64,000 nucleotides of DNA, taken from Endomychus coccineus (taxonomy: Eukaryota > Arthropoda > Insecta > Coleoptera > Endomychidae). Positions 22,551 to 44,587 of this stretch are shown in pieces. Location: positions 102,840,010 through 102,904,009 of the forward strand of contig OY294067.1 in NCBI GenBank assembly GCA_958510875.1, in the 5' to 3' direction. The position numbers and the translations under genes are program-made. Under the pieces are notes generated by a model. It saw only the letters and a program-made list of their open reading frames with translations, was not told the origin of the DNA and ran no database searches. The stretch's first letter is position 1. Each line of letters starts with the position of its first letter.

Positions 22551-24469
22551 AACTACATTATAAATCAAAACCTAATATAATAAAGTTTTAGTCTGGTTTA
22601 AATTTCAAGAAGTTCTTCTTTCATGTATTATTATTTGCCTCTTTGTAAAGTGGTTTCAGAATAGCTGTTCTGATAATGATAATAATATAAAAGATTATTC
22701 TGAAATTTTTTTATGGGAGTGGTGGTGGAGTTGCAGACAAGATTAGTTTCAACTCAATTGTTGGTTTATTTACACAAATTGGGGCTTAATTATTATGAAA
22801 ATACAGTCTTATTGAATGAAGCTGTGAATCTGTTATCGTGTGATGACTTAATCTATATAAACAGTGATTATATTACTGATATTTTTCAACTTTTGAAAGT
22901 TAAAAATTAAACACAAATTTACACAAAAACTTATAAAATTTTTCACCGCATTGTGGCATTAGTTATCAACTAAAGCTAAATGTAAATTCCTGTCCTTAAA
23001 TATTATCATCTGAATCAATCAAAATCTGGTACAAATTTAGAGATGGAATAGATAGTGGTTTGGGTGGGAGTGAATCCACAAAATTGTTGACAGATGGCGA
23101 GTTATTGGTATCGATTTAATATGATGTTACTATTGTTTCCCAAGTTTTTTTTAATGTCTATTGATTCTAGAATATTGAATTTATGCAATTTGAATATGTA
23201 AAATATTGGGATTAAGGGTGAAATTGTGATTATGTTGCAAAAAGTGATGCACGTAATTAGAGTTCTTTTTTGAGATTTCCGTTCATCATTAAACAGAATC
23301 ATAGATATTGCTAAAATATGATGTCAAGATAAAAGCGTTGTGTTAATTGTTCGTACACTTCTAAATTATTCTTAAAATCGACTATTCAATTTTGGCTACT
23401 ATTGTTGACTTGATTTATATATGAAGCTCAAAAATAGTCTTTCCGACTGTTATCCAAAGAACAGCTACAATGGTGTTATGTTGATGATACGACGACATTT
23501 TGAATATTTTAACAATTCTTTTTGCTTTTATAGTTTTCCAGTAGTACCTATTTTGAGGATGTTTAGATCTATTTGAAACTGTGGCCTGTAGTGTTTAATT
23601 TATCGACAAACTGTCACCCATGAATTGGTGGATTCCGTTATATCGATTTAAACTGTGAGAGTATCTTCTGATAAAACGGAAACTATTCGATTACAGGTTT
23701 ACAAAAGTGAGTAGATGCTTTTATTTTTTCCTCACTTAAAACCTACTTACAAATGAATAATTCAAATTATTATTCTGAATTGCAATAAATTTGTTACAAA
23801 AAATAGGGAAATTGCTTAATCATGTGAATTTAGTCTGAGGCAGTAATGAAAGTCAAGCATACAATGTGTTGATATAGAAGATAGAAAAATGTTATGTACC
23901 TACACATGAAGTGCACTCAATGTAAACATGAAAATTGATAAAAGAAGAACGAGTTAATTGCTATAATTATAAATTGGAAAATCACGTTAATCAAATATTA
24001 AGCCAAGTCATTGTCTTTCATTTCTAGTGAAACATATGTTATATTTTAGGTGCAAGATCACGGTACGAGAATGTGGAAGAAAAGAACTTGATAGTTACAC
24101 CCATATGCAATTTCAATGAGAAATTCCAATAAGTTTGATCTTAGATATGAAACATTTTAGGTAATAAGAATAATAAGATTTTTTACCATATAGTACAACA
24201 ATCAATGGCCCAGCGAAGGGGGGCAGGGATTTCCGCCCCGGGCGCAAGTAACAGGGGGCAAAAAATTTCGAAATACACCAGCCACGTCTAAATGAAAGAT
24301 CTATGTAGCGCCTGAAGTCTCCACAAAAATTCAGATTGGTCGGAAGGTCAACGACTCTACCTGTTAATATATGTAAGGATACCTAATTTGTGCCACAAAT
24401 ATAATTGTTAATTTTTCAATAGTAAATAAAATTGAATATTGTATTTATTTGTAAATGTATTTCAAAATT

Positions 24470-24506
24470 TACTCTGATAATGGTTACTTGGTAGCCGAAA
24501 GGGTGC
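24470..24506 (+). ncRNA. Degenerate hammerhead-like motif
   Basis: Core reads CTGATAA instead of CTGATGA, then GGTTAC-TTG-GTAGCC and GAAA. Probably inactive relic of the same family. Confidence 0.45.
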
Positions 24507-25180
24507 TATTCATTTAAAGTTTTGAGCAAATATACAGTAATGTTTAGTCTTAGGTCTTATAGTTCAGATATAGTATACTGTACTTACTAGTCCTTGATTT
24601 TATTTTTATATTTAATTTTTTTTTAGTTTTATATTTACATACTACTGACTCTCCAAATATATATTACAGATTGTACCAATGCACCTTTATGATTTCAAAT
24701 TGATTTGGACTAATAAATTATCTATCTATTCATAAAATAGACTAGACTGAATTAGATATTTTCGCTTATTTAATTTTACAAATATAAAATATTTAATAAT
24801 AGAAACATTTTTCCTTTTCAAATTCTTGACTTAAATTGAGAAGAGATTTCAAAATCTCTAAATCTATTTTAGTATGATGGCAAATCTGTTAACAAATTTA
24901 AATATTCAAATTTTACAGTTCAATTTAAATCGACGTAATAAAGAAAGTGATGGTAAAATATAATTTGATTCATCACATCAATAAGCTTTTACTATAATAT
25001 CTAACAGTAAATGCAATGGTGGTATGATCACTGGTCCAATTTACTGTCTGTTTCGTATTACGTAATAAATGTATCTGAATCTGGATTTACCTTTTCCAAA
25101 GCTTTTACTGTGTAGTAATAATATATTGCTATATATTTGGGTAGACATTTTCAACATCAGCAAGCAGCAGCAGTTATACA

Positions 25181-25220
25181 AGAGAGAGAGAGAGAGAAAG
25201 AGAGGGAGAGAGGGGGGAGG
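25181..25220. repeat. (GA)n simple repeat
   Basis: A purine-only run of GA units followed by G-rich sequence. Confidence 0.85.
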
Positions 25221-25529
25221 TTGAGTAAGAGAGGAGTGACTATTAAGTTGTATCTCCCACTCAGATTGTAAATAATATGTTCCTAGCGACGAGCGAATTA
25301 ACTCAATGTTCAACCTGAATCGGCGGTTGTGGCCGAGGCGGTTAGGACCCCGGTAATGCATTTAGCTTCCCGATTTCGTAACATGATCGTTATATATGCA
25401 TCTTCCTCGCATTCGTTGATACAAAAGCATTAATTAGACGGGTTGAAACCTCTTCCCGTTCGACGCTAAGCAAAGCAAAGTTTAACCGATCTTGACCCAT
25501 GCAGGCTCGAAGATAATTTAGAATCATTT

Positions 25530-25984
25530 TCATTCTCCAGGTCGTGAAAGTTTTACGTTGGCCCTGGTGCTGAGCAACATCCGGGAGTCCAAATTTTCTT
25601 CATACAGTTGCTTGACATCGCAGTTGTAGGTCTGGCCGAAGATCTCGCACTTAGCCTTCAGGACGTCTTCGTCGGCACATAACCCTCCGATGTCAAGGAG
25701 GAATCCAAACTTCCTGTCAGTGTCCAGCAAACAAGTGAATCTGTCGTTAATTTCAGTGTGAAGGCGGTCGATTGTTTCCTTCATAGCTCGTTCGATTTCT
25801 TCTTCAGCTGTTAATCCGGCATCTCTCGAAGTTTCACCAGCCATCCTCTTTCTTTGTCTTGGTCGTCTTTCGGTCTCAACCTCCTACTCTTGACAGAGAC
25901 CAAGTCCAACTTCTAGAGCTTCCCTCACTAACACTTCCCTTTCATTGTTAAAATTATCTCTTAGACTTTCCAGATCTGAGGCGG
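25530..25984 (-). pseudogene. hAT transposase (ZMYM1-like), 3' segment
   Basis: On minus, DLESLRDNFNNEREVLVREA leads through a basic stretch (RPRQRKR, with an in-frame stop before it) into MAGETSRD, then FTCLLDTDRKFGFLLDIG and NLDSRMLLSTRANV. This is the order seen in ZMYM1-like hAT-derived proteins (region before the C-terminal dimerisation domain). It is the downstream continuation of the fragment at 28888-30660, separated from it by the retrotransposon 25985-28887. The dimerisation domain is absent, so the copy is truncated at its 3' end. Confidence 0.72.
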
Positions 25985-28887
25985 AAATAGGAAGAAGGGA
26001 GCAAAGCCTCCTGTTGGCATCAGTTTACCTACCCTATGACCAGATGGGAGCACCGCCACCGCAATACATACGAACTTTTGCGGAGAACCTCGAAATCTCA
26101 AGCCTTATTGGGGTGTGATGCCAATGCACACCACACAGTGTGGGGGAGCAGAGACCTTAACAAACGAGTTGAAGGATTATTGAATTTCCTGATGACTCAC
26201 AACCTACAGGTGTGCAACCAGGGCAACAAACCGACCTTTGTGACAAGTGTGAGAAGGGGGGTCATCGATATCACGGTATGTACCGGGCGCATGAATGTAG
26301 CTGAGAAACTAAGTCTATCTGATCATATATGTAGATACGATACACAATCGGATCTTCAGAGGCACTGCCTACAGAGTACAGAAACCAAGTGGGACTCCTA
26401 ACGCGAGAAACTACAGGAGGTCCTTGGGGACTGCCCAACGAAGACACCTACAGTGCCGGAGTTCAACATAATGGTAACTGTTATTTCAGTCATAATAACA
26501 GCCTTTGAAACCTCATGCCCACTGAAAGAGAAAAGACACGGAAGCTCTGCCCCCTGGTGTAGTTCAGAACTGTCCACAATGAGTGGAACGGTGAGAAGAC
26601 TGTTCATCAAATCCAAGCGGATCAGCACGTACTGGTATGAATATCGCTTGGCACTGACTGCGTATAACAACGCTATCAAGGAAGCTAGCTATCAAGAAAG
26701 GAAGTCTTGCCAGGGCATAGAGGATATGCCCAGCTGCGCTAGACTCCACAAGGTACTACCACGACAAAAAGTGGGCTCCTTTGTAAAACCGCAAAGAGGA
26801 TACACCAGAAACGCTAAAGCTGCTGCTTCAGACTCACTTCCCTGGATCACGTTTTGAAAACGACCGTAGTATGACAGAGCCAGGAGACCCCATAGCTCAA
26901 AAAAGTGGGTGAAAGGAAATCTGGGCTCTGCCTGCGAATATCATTAACAAATCAAAAATCAAATGGGTAATAAATGCATTTCAACCATATAAGTCGCCAG
27001 GAACCAATGGTATACTGCCAGCTTTACTGCAGCAGGCAATCGATATACTGGTCCCTCTCCTGTGTGAAATGCAAAGAGCCAGCCTGGCACTGAGCTACAT
27101 ACCGGAAGAGTGGAGGGCAGCAAACGTGTTATTTATACCAAAGCCAGGGCGAGAGTCTTACGCCCAGCCAAATTATTTCCGTCCGATCAGTCTAACATCG
27201 TTTCTCCAGGAAACTCTACAGAAACTGATCATGTTAGGGATGAAACTCTTATGAGTAATCCCCTACATCGCAATCAGTATTCTTACCAAACGGGGAAATT
27301 CTGTGAAATGGCAGTATACGAGCTAATACAGAGAGCAGAAAAAGCTTTCTGGACATAGAGGGAGTTTTTGATAACACCTCCTTCGAATCAATTGCCCGAG
27401 CAACGCGAGAGCGAGGGAGTAAAGATCTGATATGCAGATGGATCCACAACATGCTCCGATGCAGAACAGTCATAGGAACCCTCAATGACGTTGAAAAGAA
27501 AGTGCAGGTCGCCGGAGGATGTCCGCAGGGAGATGTACTGTCACCTCTGCTGTGGAGTCTGGTGGTGGACGAACGTCTAATATTCCTTGAGAGCAATCGT
27601 ATATACGGATGACATCGTCAATATAGTACAAGGGTAGTTCGGGAGCCCAATAGCATCTCTGATGCAGCAAGCACTTAAACCAGGAAAAAAATAGTGCAAC
27701 AAGGAAGGACTCAAAGTGAATTCTTCGAAAAGAACCATTGTACACGAAGAGAAAAAACATTGGAAACATACAAGATTTAGTTTTGTATGAGGAAAACATA
27801 CAGATGACGGACACGGTCAAGTACCTTGGGGTGAGCCTAGATAATAGGCTGACCTTTGGGAAACATCTGGAGAAAACCACTAATTAAGCGACAAGGGCCC
27901 TGTAGACCTGCCGCCGTACAGTCGTGAGAACCTGAGGACTCACTCCACAAATGGTGCACTGGGTATACACCACCATAGTGAGACCCATTGTAACATACGC
28001 CGCAATTGTGTGGACAAAAACAAAAACGAAAGTTTCCCAACATTCCCTGAACAGAGTTCAGAGGTTGGCATGCTTAGGAATAACAGGTGCAATGTCGACC
28101 ACCCCAACGGATGCGATGGAGAGACTGTTGGGGTTGGAGCCACTGCACCTCGCCGTTCAGGCACTAGCCATAAGAAGAGCGTATCGCTTCGATCGTAATG
28201 AACAAGGAAAGGTCGACCAAAAAGGCCAAAGCATTCTTGGATTGCTTGGATCACCTGGGCCATTGGGGATGAGATCCGACAGGATCAAGGTTCATAGCTC
28301 TTCCGTACCGTTCACGATTCAAACCTTGAATGGACGGGAGAAACATGTGGCATTTATCATGCCACAGTGAAATCTGTAATCCAAAAATGGCTCGAGACAG
28401 AGCACCGTGCCTACTGGAAGAAACTGCCCCGTATGTCGCACTCCAAGCGACTAATGGGAGATCTCCAGCAGCAACGAGTGAAAAATCTGCTGACGTTCAG
28501 CAGACAAAAAATCCTGACCGGACACGTCCCATGCAACACACATCTCTGTACGATGGGTCTGGTAGATCCAGTCCACATGCAGGGGTTGCGGCGTGGAAGA
28601 AGATCATTCCATGAATGTGCTGTGTCAGAGTACGGCATACGTGGTTGGTCGTCGGACGTACCTCGGAGACGATAAAACTACACCCGAGGAAATCAGAATT
28701 TCATAGAATAAACCGGACTGATGAGGAGAGGAATATGTGAGGGCACAATAGGACACTAATAGCCACAGTGCAGTGGCTCCCTCCAGGAAGGAGGACCAAC
28801 CTCACGGGGGAGAGGTTTTATTCGGTAAGAATCCGGCACCATCCGAGGCGTCTATGCAACATTTTCCCACCCCTGTATAAAAAAAAA
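25985..28887 (+). mobile_element. 5'-truncated non-LTR retrotransposon (jockey/R1 group)
   Basis: Starts inside the endonuclease domain: after a frameshift, GCDANAHHTVWGS and PTFVTSVRRGVIDITVC are apurinic-endonuclease motifs. The RT domain follows from about 26990 (QPYKSPGTNGILPALL, then IPKPGRES and PISLTSFL, then GGCPQGDVLSPLLWSLVVDE). The catalytic box reads YTDD where YADD is expected. After the RT come VKYLGVSLDNRLTFGKH, a C-terminal region and the tail domain around 28370-28670. An RNase H domain appears deleted. The 3' end is ACATTTTCCCACCCCTGTAT-like sequence followed by nine A. TSD GCGG at 25981-25984 and 28888-28891. Multiple stops and frameshifts: dead. Confidence 0.85.
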
Positions 28888-30660
28888 GCGGCTTCGTGGA
28901 AGTTCATGTTCGGATCTTGTAATCTTTTCTGAACTCGGTCTATCGGAATGAGCACTTTGGTCCAAAATCCAAGTAGAGTCAAAAACTGGAGGGTAAATAT
29001 ACGGTTGTACAGTTGCCTGGCGTCACTTCTTGTGTCTGCAGTCTCCGTGGCACCATCCATCATGGCTTGAAGAACTTGTAGAATCTCATCAAGGTACTTG
29101 TTTATGGGCTTGGTAGCTTCGACTTTGCACTCCATCTTGTTGTAGACTCCCACTTCACAACGGTGGGTACAGCATTTTTTAGTTTTTCCCAGCGTTGTGT
29201 GGACGAGGAGAGAAATACATACAGAGCTTGAATAGTCCCAAAAAATGTCACCATCATTACATCCTGTTTGGCTGCGTTTACACCAATCAAGTTGAGCGAA
29301 TGATTGTCGCAGTTCACGAAAACTGCCAAATAGTTTTTCTCGACGATTCTTTGTCGAACACCACTTTTGTTTCCCGACATCACAGCAGCGTTATCATATA
29401 GTATTGTGGCCGACAATCCTGCAAATCCATGCCATCTCTCTCCAACTGGCTTAAGATAGTCCCAACCAAGCTTACAGCATCCTTCAGACTTATCTGGTTA
29501 AATCCTAGGATTCTTCAACACGTACCGTTTTCTTCTCAAAATCCACGCTCACATATCGCAACTTGCTCACGATGTGCTTGATCTGGTGTCGAATCAAACA
29601 TGAGACCGAAGTACTTCGCTTGACGAAATTTCGTGAGCATATTTTCACGAACAGTGGATGCCATCTAGTGGATAAGCTCGTTCTGTATAGCCGGTGAAAG
29701 ATAAGATGTCGATCTGGGATGATTTTTCGCGTCGAGTTGTACTTGTATGACAGGGTCAAAGGTGGCCACAAGTTTAAGGAGTCCGAGATAATTCCCGCCG
29801 TTGAAAACATCGTCTGCTTGAAGAGATTCTCGGTGTCCCCGCAGAGCCAGGTTCTGTGTCGCAAGATTCTTGAAGCAGTGAAAAAATTGTTTCAAAATAT
29901 AACGCAATGTCTGCTTTGACTTCTCAATCGCTGATTGCACCTCCACGTCGATAATTCCTCTGTTCTCAGCCAAATTCAGTTCCAAAGAGTGAAGCATTCA
30001 CGATGATTTTTGGACATTTCATGGATAGTCATTCGCTCAGGTGCTTTCCACTGGGTAAGCCCGCTTTCCTGCTACAAACTTGACTGATGGTTTGCACGAG
30101 AAAAGAAGCAAACAGCACAATCAGAAAGCAAATTTTTTACTGGCGAATAAGCTAGCCAGGACCTAGTCACCTCTTTATCATTAGCCAGTGTCTTTTTAAA
30201 CCAGTACCTGTTCATCGACCTGTTGCTTGTAGGTAAAAAAGCCCTTCGCCGTTCCGGAAAACCTAACTTTATATTTCCACTTTCAGTGAATCAGGCACAT
30301 TCACCTTCCCGGTGGCAGTGTGAAATTCCAGAAGTCCGATAAAGTGTGTATCAATTACATTTCGATTGACATCTGCATATCTGACATCTGTAACTTCTTC
30401 TTCATTTACAGGTTCTGTGACATCTGTAGCAATATTTCCACTGTCATCTTCTGCGACACTAGTGTCATCTCCAATAGTATGCTCAGGTCTCTCCGATGAT
30501 TGGTCTTCCTGATCTGCTTCTGGGGCATTTGAGCTTCAGACTCAAGCAAACTTGACGAAGGTGCAGGCGAATCTATAGCGGCGTGCTTTCCCAAAAAACT
30601 TTTGAAGAGCTGACTGTAGCTGTCTGCTGGCTAAACCTCGTCGATGTCTTCGAAAAGATT
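28888..30660 (-). pseudogene. hAT transposase (ZMYM1-like), 5' and central segment
   Basis: On minus, pieces in several frames follow the ZMYM1/hAT order: an acidic-Ser N-terminus near 30594-30406, a region rich in Lys-Trp (about 30300-30000, TTF-like), SLELNLAENRGIIDVEVQS and LRGHRESLQADDVFNGGNYL (29997-29800), then a stretch with a frame break around 29600, NCDNHSLNLIGVNAAKQD (29320), VPTVVKWESTTRWSA with the conserved Trp, and RLQDPNMNFHEAA, where the retrotransposon begins. Many stops and frame shifts. The reading frame rejoins exactly with the 25530-25984 segment once the retrotransposon and one TSD copy are removed. Confidence 0.72.
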
Positions 30661-32030
30661 AATAATTTGCGGTGTTACTGAAGAAAATTGTACCAAAACT
30701 TTTTTACTTTTTTATTCACTCCTCGACTGTCATCAAGTGTCATTAATGACGTTAATTCAAATCATACATACATAACATACAGAGTCAAGAAATTAGACAA
30801 AACATATTAACAGAATAAAAATAGAGTAACACTGACTGGACTTTTCGTCTCCTTCTGTCTCCAGCCTTCGCCTTTTTCGTCCTTCAGCACCAGATTCCTT
30901 CTTTTGCACAAACGAGCGTTTCATGATTTCTTCGTCAATGTAGTGTGAATAATAACTTTTACAATAATATATGTGTATCATCATATACGTAGATAAACCA
31001 ACATCATTTTCACACTTGGACATGTCAATTAAAGTACAATTTTTACATATGTAAAAATTTTTCATATGATTACACATATGAAAATATTTATTAATTTCAA
31101 ACTGAACAATGCTTACCTCAACAGAATCTTAAGATTTAACTTGACCAAGAGGACCACAAGAGGCCATACTGAAATTTTTTCTGGTCAAGTAGACAAAAAA
31201 AAATGGGGACGGGAATGAACTGATGTGGATGGTGTGTATGACCTATAATAAGAGCATGGTGTAAAAGTGTAAATATTATAACTCTCATTTTAGTGAATCA
31301 TTGTAAGACGTGAATACATCTCGATGTATCCAAGACGTAATGTTTGTGCTTGAATATGTCAATTAATAAAAAATATTCAGGATTATATATTTCAGTATAT
31401 TGATGAAATATGAAAGACACAATTCTTACCTCAAAGGAACGATTAACTTGACAAAGAAGACGACGAGATACTGTATTGACGTTCGTTCTTACAAATCGAG
31501 GGGCTCAAATGAACTCATGTGAATGATGTTTATGCCCTATAAGAAGGATATGAATTAATCATTTTAATTATCATTACAAAACGTAGATAAACAAACACAA
31601 TTTTCGTGTTTGAACATGTCAGTTAACAAAAAATATTCATGATTAAACATATCAATGTATTGATGAAATACGAAGAACGTAAGTCTTACCTCAAAGGAAT
31701 TATTAAATTCATAAACAAGACGACGAGGAACTATATTAACGTTCGTTATGACAAATTGTGGCCTGTGGGTGCGAAAATGAACAGATGTGGCTGATATTTA
31801 CGTTTTTAAACTAGCGACATCTACTCACCTAGAGCGCACTGCCGACTAGGTTAGAACTAGAGACCTATAGGACACGCTATTATCGAAACCCGGTGTACAG
31901 TCATACCTAAGAAAAGTATAAGAAAACTGTTAAAAGTGGAACAGTCAAAATTTTTTAGAATTTTTCAGAGATTTTCGGGCATTAATTTTTAGAGATTTTA
32001 AGAGATTTGATTTAATTTTACGCGAGTGCC
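30661..32030. repeat. Three diverged tandem units, about 260-310 bp each
   Basis: TTACCTCAA plus following motifs recur at about 31113, 31425 and 31685. Each unit holds a TATTGATGAAATA-type segment, a CTTACCTCAA segment, an AAGACGACGAG-like segment and a GAACNNATGTG segment. No coding capacity recognised; the 94-codon frame on minus at 30793-31077 overlaps the first unit and is unsupported. Confidence 0.5.
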
Positions 32031-32098
32031 AAACGGTGCCCCCTTGGCTTTCGCGCTCAGGTCACGTGCCCTGTCTGCCATACCCTAGATACGCCTCT
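32031..32098 (-). repeat. DNA transposon terminal fragment
   Basis: On minus the sequence begins GCAGAGGCGTATCTAGGGTA, which resembles a common hAT-type terminus. No partner end was found within the window. Confidence 0.35.
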
Positions 32099-32217
32099 GC
32101 TTGTGACTACACACCGTCTGGCTAGACCACGGTCGTGTGTATACCACCGTGGGCTAGACACATAGCCAGTACCATAGAGGTGATACACTTTACTTCTATG
32201 GGCAGTATAGTCTATAA

Positions 32218-32492
32218 CACGGTCGTATATATAGGTCTGGGAACTTTATATATGACATGAGTCTCTTACATGTCGCCAAACTCGTAGTCCCTCGCTCAGC
32301 CACCAGCTAGCGCTTGGATCGATGTATGTTGTCAGGATGTCAGGATTAGGCGCCATATCGTTCAAATACGGTCGTATACGTGCCCTCGACTCATGCGCCA
32401 CCCTTTTGGTACTACGCAACAGATGACGTTCAGGGGATTCACTTCTCACATAGGAAACAGCCTCGAGTTCCCAGTGGTCGTATATACAGGTC
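32218..32492. mobile_element. Rearranged copy of the 4978-5534 MITE family
   Basis: Starts with the same TIR (CACGGTCGTATATATAGGTC) and internal CTCGTAGTCCCTCGCTCAGC, and later CTTCTCACATAGGAAACAGC. It is about half the length of the 4978 copy. The terminal 18 or so bases at the right are in flipped orientation (GGTCGTATATACAGGT where the complement is expected), so the end was rearranged. Confidence 0.6.
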
Positions 32493-32508
32493 ACATTCTG
32501 TGAGGGTC

Positions 32509-32535
32509 ATAGAGGTAATATATACCTCTATGGTT
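32509..32535. repeat. Short palindrome upstream of SURF4
   Basis: CATAGAGGTA and TACCTCTATG face each other across five bases. A related imperfect pair lies at 32173-32198 (CCATAGAGGT and ACTTCTATGG). About 110 bp before the SURF4 start codon. No target duplication seen; could be chance, a regulatory site or a small insertion. Confidence 0.4.
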
Positions 32536-32641
32536 GGAGTACAGCATAGATAATATTAATATTAATATAACGAGTACAGTCCAAGCAAAATTAGGTGACT
32601 GCGTGGAGCTTAAGAGCTCTTTATCTTCAAAATTTCGAAAA

Positions 32642-42117
<9,476 letters not shown>

Positions 42118-42699
42118 AGGAAAAGTGTATTTCGAATTATTAAAGCAAGTGAAATAAATTGACTGAATTTTATTAATGACAAACTGTATAGAGATTTATC
42201 CTGCATATAAAATATTCAGTGATAAAACATTGAAAAGTCCCCAAAATTGTTATAAATGGTGATAATTTCAGAGACACTGACTGTAATCATTATTTTGTAC
42301 AATACAATTTATACTCCTGATATTGTACATATTTCTAACATAAGCTTACATGTTTATACTATATTCTCATTTTATAGATTATATCAATATTGTGTGACAC
42401 ATTGTGCAATTATTGAATGTCAATGTAAAAATGTACTTCAATTTTTACCATTTTAAGCTCAAAAATGTAGGAAAATACTACTTCCAATCTACGAGTAACT
42501 AAGTACTGTTTTGTTAGTTCTTGTGTTCATATTTAGTCAATTTTCTTTTATAATGAATGGGTTGTTAATAGGACTAATAAAGTTATTTTTACATATACCT
42601 TGAATTTTATTTTAAATAAATTAGAATTAGAGAAAATCACAAAATAGATAGTTTCATTATCATATCTAATTAAATGAAGGTTTGATAATGAGATTCTTT
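42118..42699. other. SURF4 3' UTR and flank
   Basis: Starts with a polyadenylation-like AATAAA at about 42153. No gene or repeat recognised beyond that. Confidence 0.5.
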
Positions 42700-43138
42700 C
42701 TCATGATAATCTGTTGTCTAATAACCAGAGCGTGAAGGTGGTTGTGTCTCTCGTTTGGCATGTGGTCAACTATAGTGGATCATCCCTCTTTAAACAGTGC
42801 TCTTCAGACATTTAGTTTATCTACGTACGCTTCTAAATGACTATTAATAATGAATCTCTTCACCTAATCTGTATGTTTGTTGCAGTTGATGTGATTGGCA
42901 ATGCATGTCGCCATAGGTGACAGTTTTCTAAACTTGCATAAATTATTTAAAATCACGCGTAGGTGCTCTAGGAGTTGTCCATTCTCTAGAAGAAGGCTAA
43001 GATTTTGCATGGACTGATGTCTCTTATGGCTTCAAGCGGCATATGTGTGCTGCCGAGGTGTTATAGCCTAAGAGAAGCCAGTGCTGGACATTCTGCTAGG
43101 ATGTGAGAAGCAGTTTCATCCGTCTCCACATCTGCTAC

Positions 43139-44587
43139 CAGTGGCGGCTCGTTAACTTTTTAAGAGAGGAGGCTGGACATAAAACGTTTTTGTAATAATA
43201 TACTCTATTCAGCCAATTAATTTAACCTTTGCGCAGCGACCGTACCAGCTACTTCAGTGACAAAATTAATTGTTGCGCAGCAAGAACCAACGTGGAGGTT
43301 TTGTTGTTTTTTATGTAATTTTGGATTTTTAATATTTTTTGGAATTTTTCATATTTCGTTTTTTTTTATTAATTTTATTTACTTTTTTCATATATTAACG
43401 GAATTCTACGGTGTTTAGTTTGCGAAAAATGATCAATAATATTATCATAAAATATATCATTTTGTTTCAAGTGTTTTACTAAATCTTTTTCAATAGATAT
43501 TAAACTAACATTGTATAAACTATTTTGGCCCATTGTATTTCTCATGTAAGTTTTAATTCGTTTGAGAGTACAAAATGATCTCTCCACCGATGCCGACGTG
43601 ATAGGAATGGTGACTGTCAAACAAAGTAGTTTATAAAACTGAGGTAAAACTTGTTGCAAATCATTGTCAATCATATATATTATCATAGCGTGACTCGTAC
43701 TGGCCTAAAATATCTTTATCCAAGTATACAACGCATAATTCATTGTGCAGTACTATTTTATCAAAAAATTTATATTTTAGAACTAAGTGTATTGGGAAAC
43801 AACTCTTTTGAAAAAGATTCGAAAAATCTTCTATTCGTCAAGTCGAAAAACTTCAAACGGAAAATCGAATCTCAATTTGACCTTTAATAGTATCTACAAT
43901 TTCATAAAAAAGTTGTTTATAATGTAGTTTCTTGTCTACCAAATTATGTTTTCCTCCTTTTTGCGGGAGGAGCCTCATCAGTTGAAAAATTTTCAAATAA
44001 AATATTAAAATGAAATTCTGTATTAGGGAAACTTGAAATTTTATCAATGAGATGTTTCAAACGATCTCTTGAATAAATTATATCAGTGAATTTATGTTGT
44101 AAAATTTGAAAAATAAGATCAGTTTGTTCAAATATTAATTTAAAAGTATCAAGATTAATTTGTCTTTATTTTTAGGGATGGTAAACACTGCACGTGATGT
44201 AAAATCCCATCGAGTTGGAGCATTACAGGGAATTCTGTTTGACGCAACACGCATGTGTCGTATTCCGTACCTCCGACCGTAGTGAACTTATAGGCGGGCG
44301 GCAGGCTAGCCTAATGAGAGTGTTGCCATTTCAGCTATGTTTTACGTATTTAGCAATTGGACTGGTCGGAAAAACGGCAACACTTGTTTACAGTTTAGGG
44401 TTTGAGATATATACAGTCTAGCCTCAGGGCACTGTTGCCAGATTAAAAATAACTACTGAGAACGGGGAATTAATTGTAAAATTTTGAAAAATCATTAGAG
44501 AAACAGGAAATAAAATGAAGAATGATCAACAAGATAAATTGTTGAGGAGGCTGAGCCTCCTTAACCTCCCTCGAGGAGCCGCCACTG
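43139..44587 (-). mobile_element. Defective hAT transposon with perfect 8-bp TSD
   Basis: Ends are inverted repeats CAGTGGCGGCTCG and its complement, and further inside AGGAGGCT and its complement. Flanking 8-bp repeats TCTGCTAC lie at 43131-43138 and 44588-44595. The internal minus strand keeps the 3' part of a hAT transposase with frame breaks; the 5' part is reduced. Confidence 0.88.
43375..43686 (-). pseudogene. hAT transposase C-terminal dimerisation domain
   Basis: An open stretch containing LPQFYKLLCLTVTIPITSAS, ERSFCTLKRIKTYMRNTMGQ and SLISIEKDL, which is the hAT C-terminal dimerisation domain in order. Upstream on minus (43850-44050) a fragment ending KGQIEIRF is an earlier part of the same transposase. 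Stops and a frame break separate them, so the enzyme is not functional. Confidence 0.85.

Larger units (their letters stand above)
21306..25175. repeat. Gene-poor region with large diverged direct repeats
   Basis: Two blocks repeat in the same order. Block A, about 21486-21830, recurs at about 22563-22870, sharing GTGGTGGTGGAGTTGCAGAC. Block B, about 21806-22420, recurs at about 24704-25165, sharing AATTTAAATCGACGTAATAA and TGTGTAGTAATAATATATTG. This looks like an old segmental duplication of the flank downstream of the acyltransferase gene. The 65-codon frame at 22713 lies in block A and is not conserved in the other copy, so I do not call it a gene. Confidence 0.6.

Noticed and set aside
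24200..24300. GC-rich insert as a gene or CpG island
   Set aside because: No open frame; looks like a transposon end fragment, without a partner end.
25320..25365. tRNA-like A box (GTGGCCGAGGCGG) suggesting a tRNA or SINE
   Set aside because: No B box at the right distance and no cloverleaf; left uncalled.
28330..28675. Separate small proteins at the 3' part of the non-LTR element
   Set aside because: They are frames of one retrotransposon tail; several overlap on both strands.
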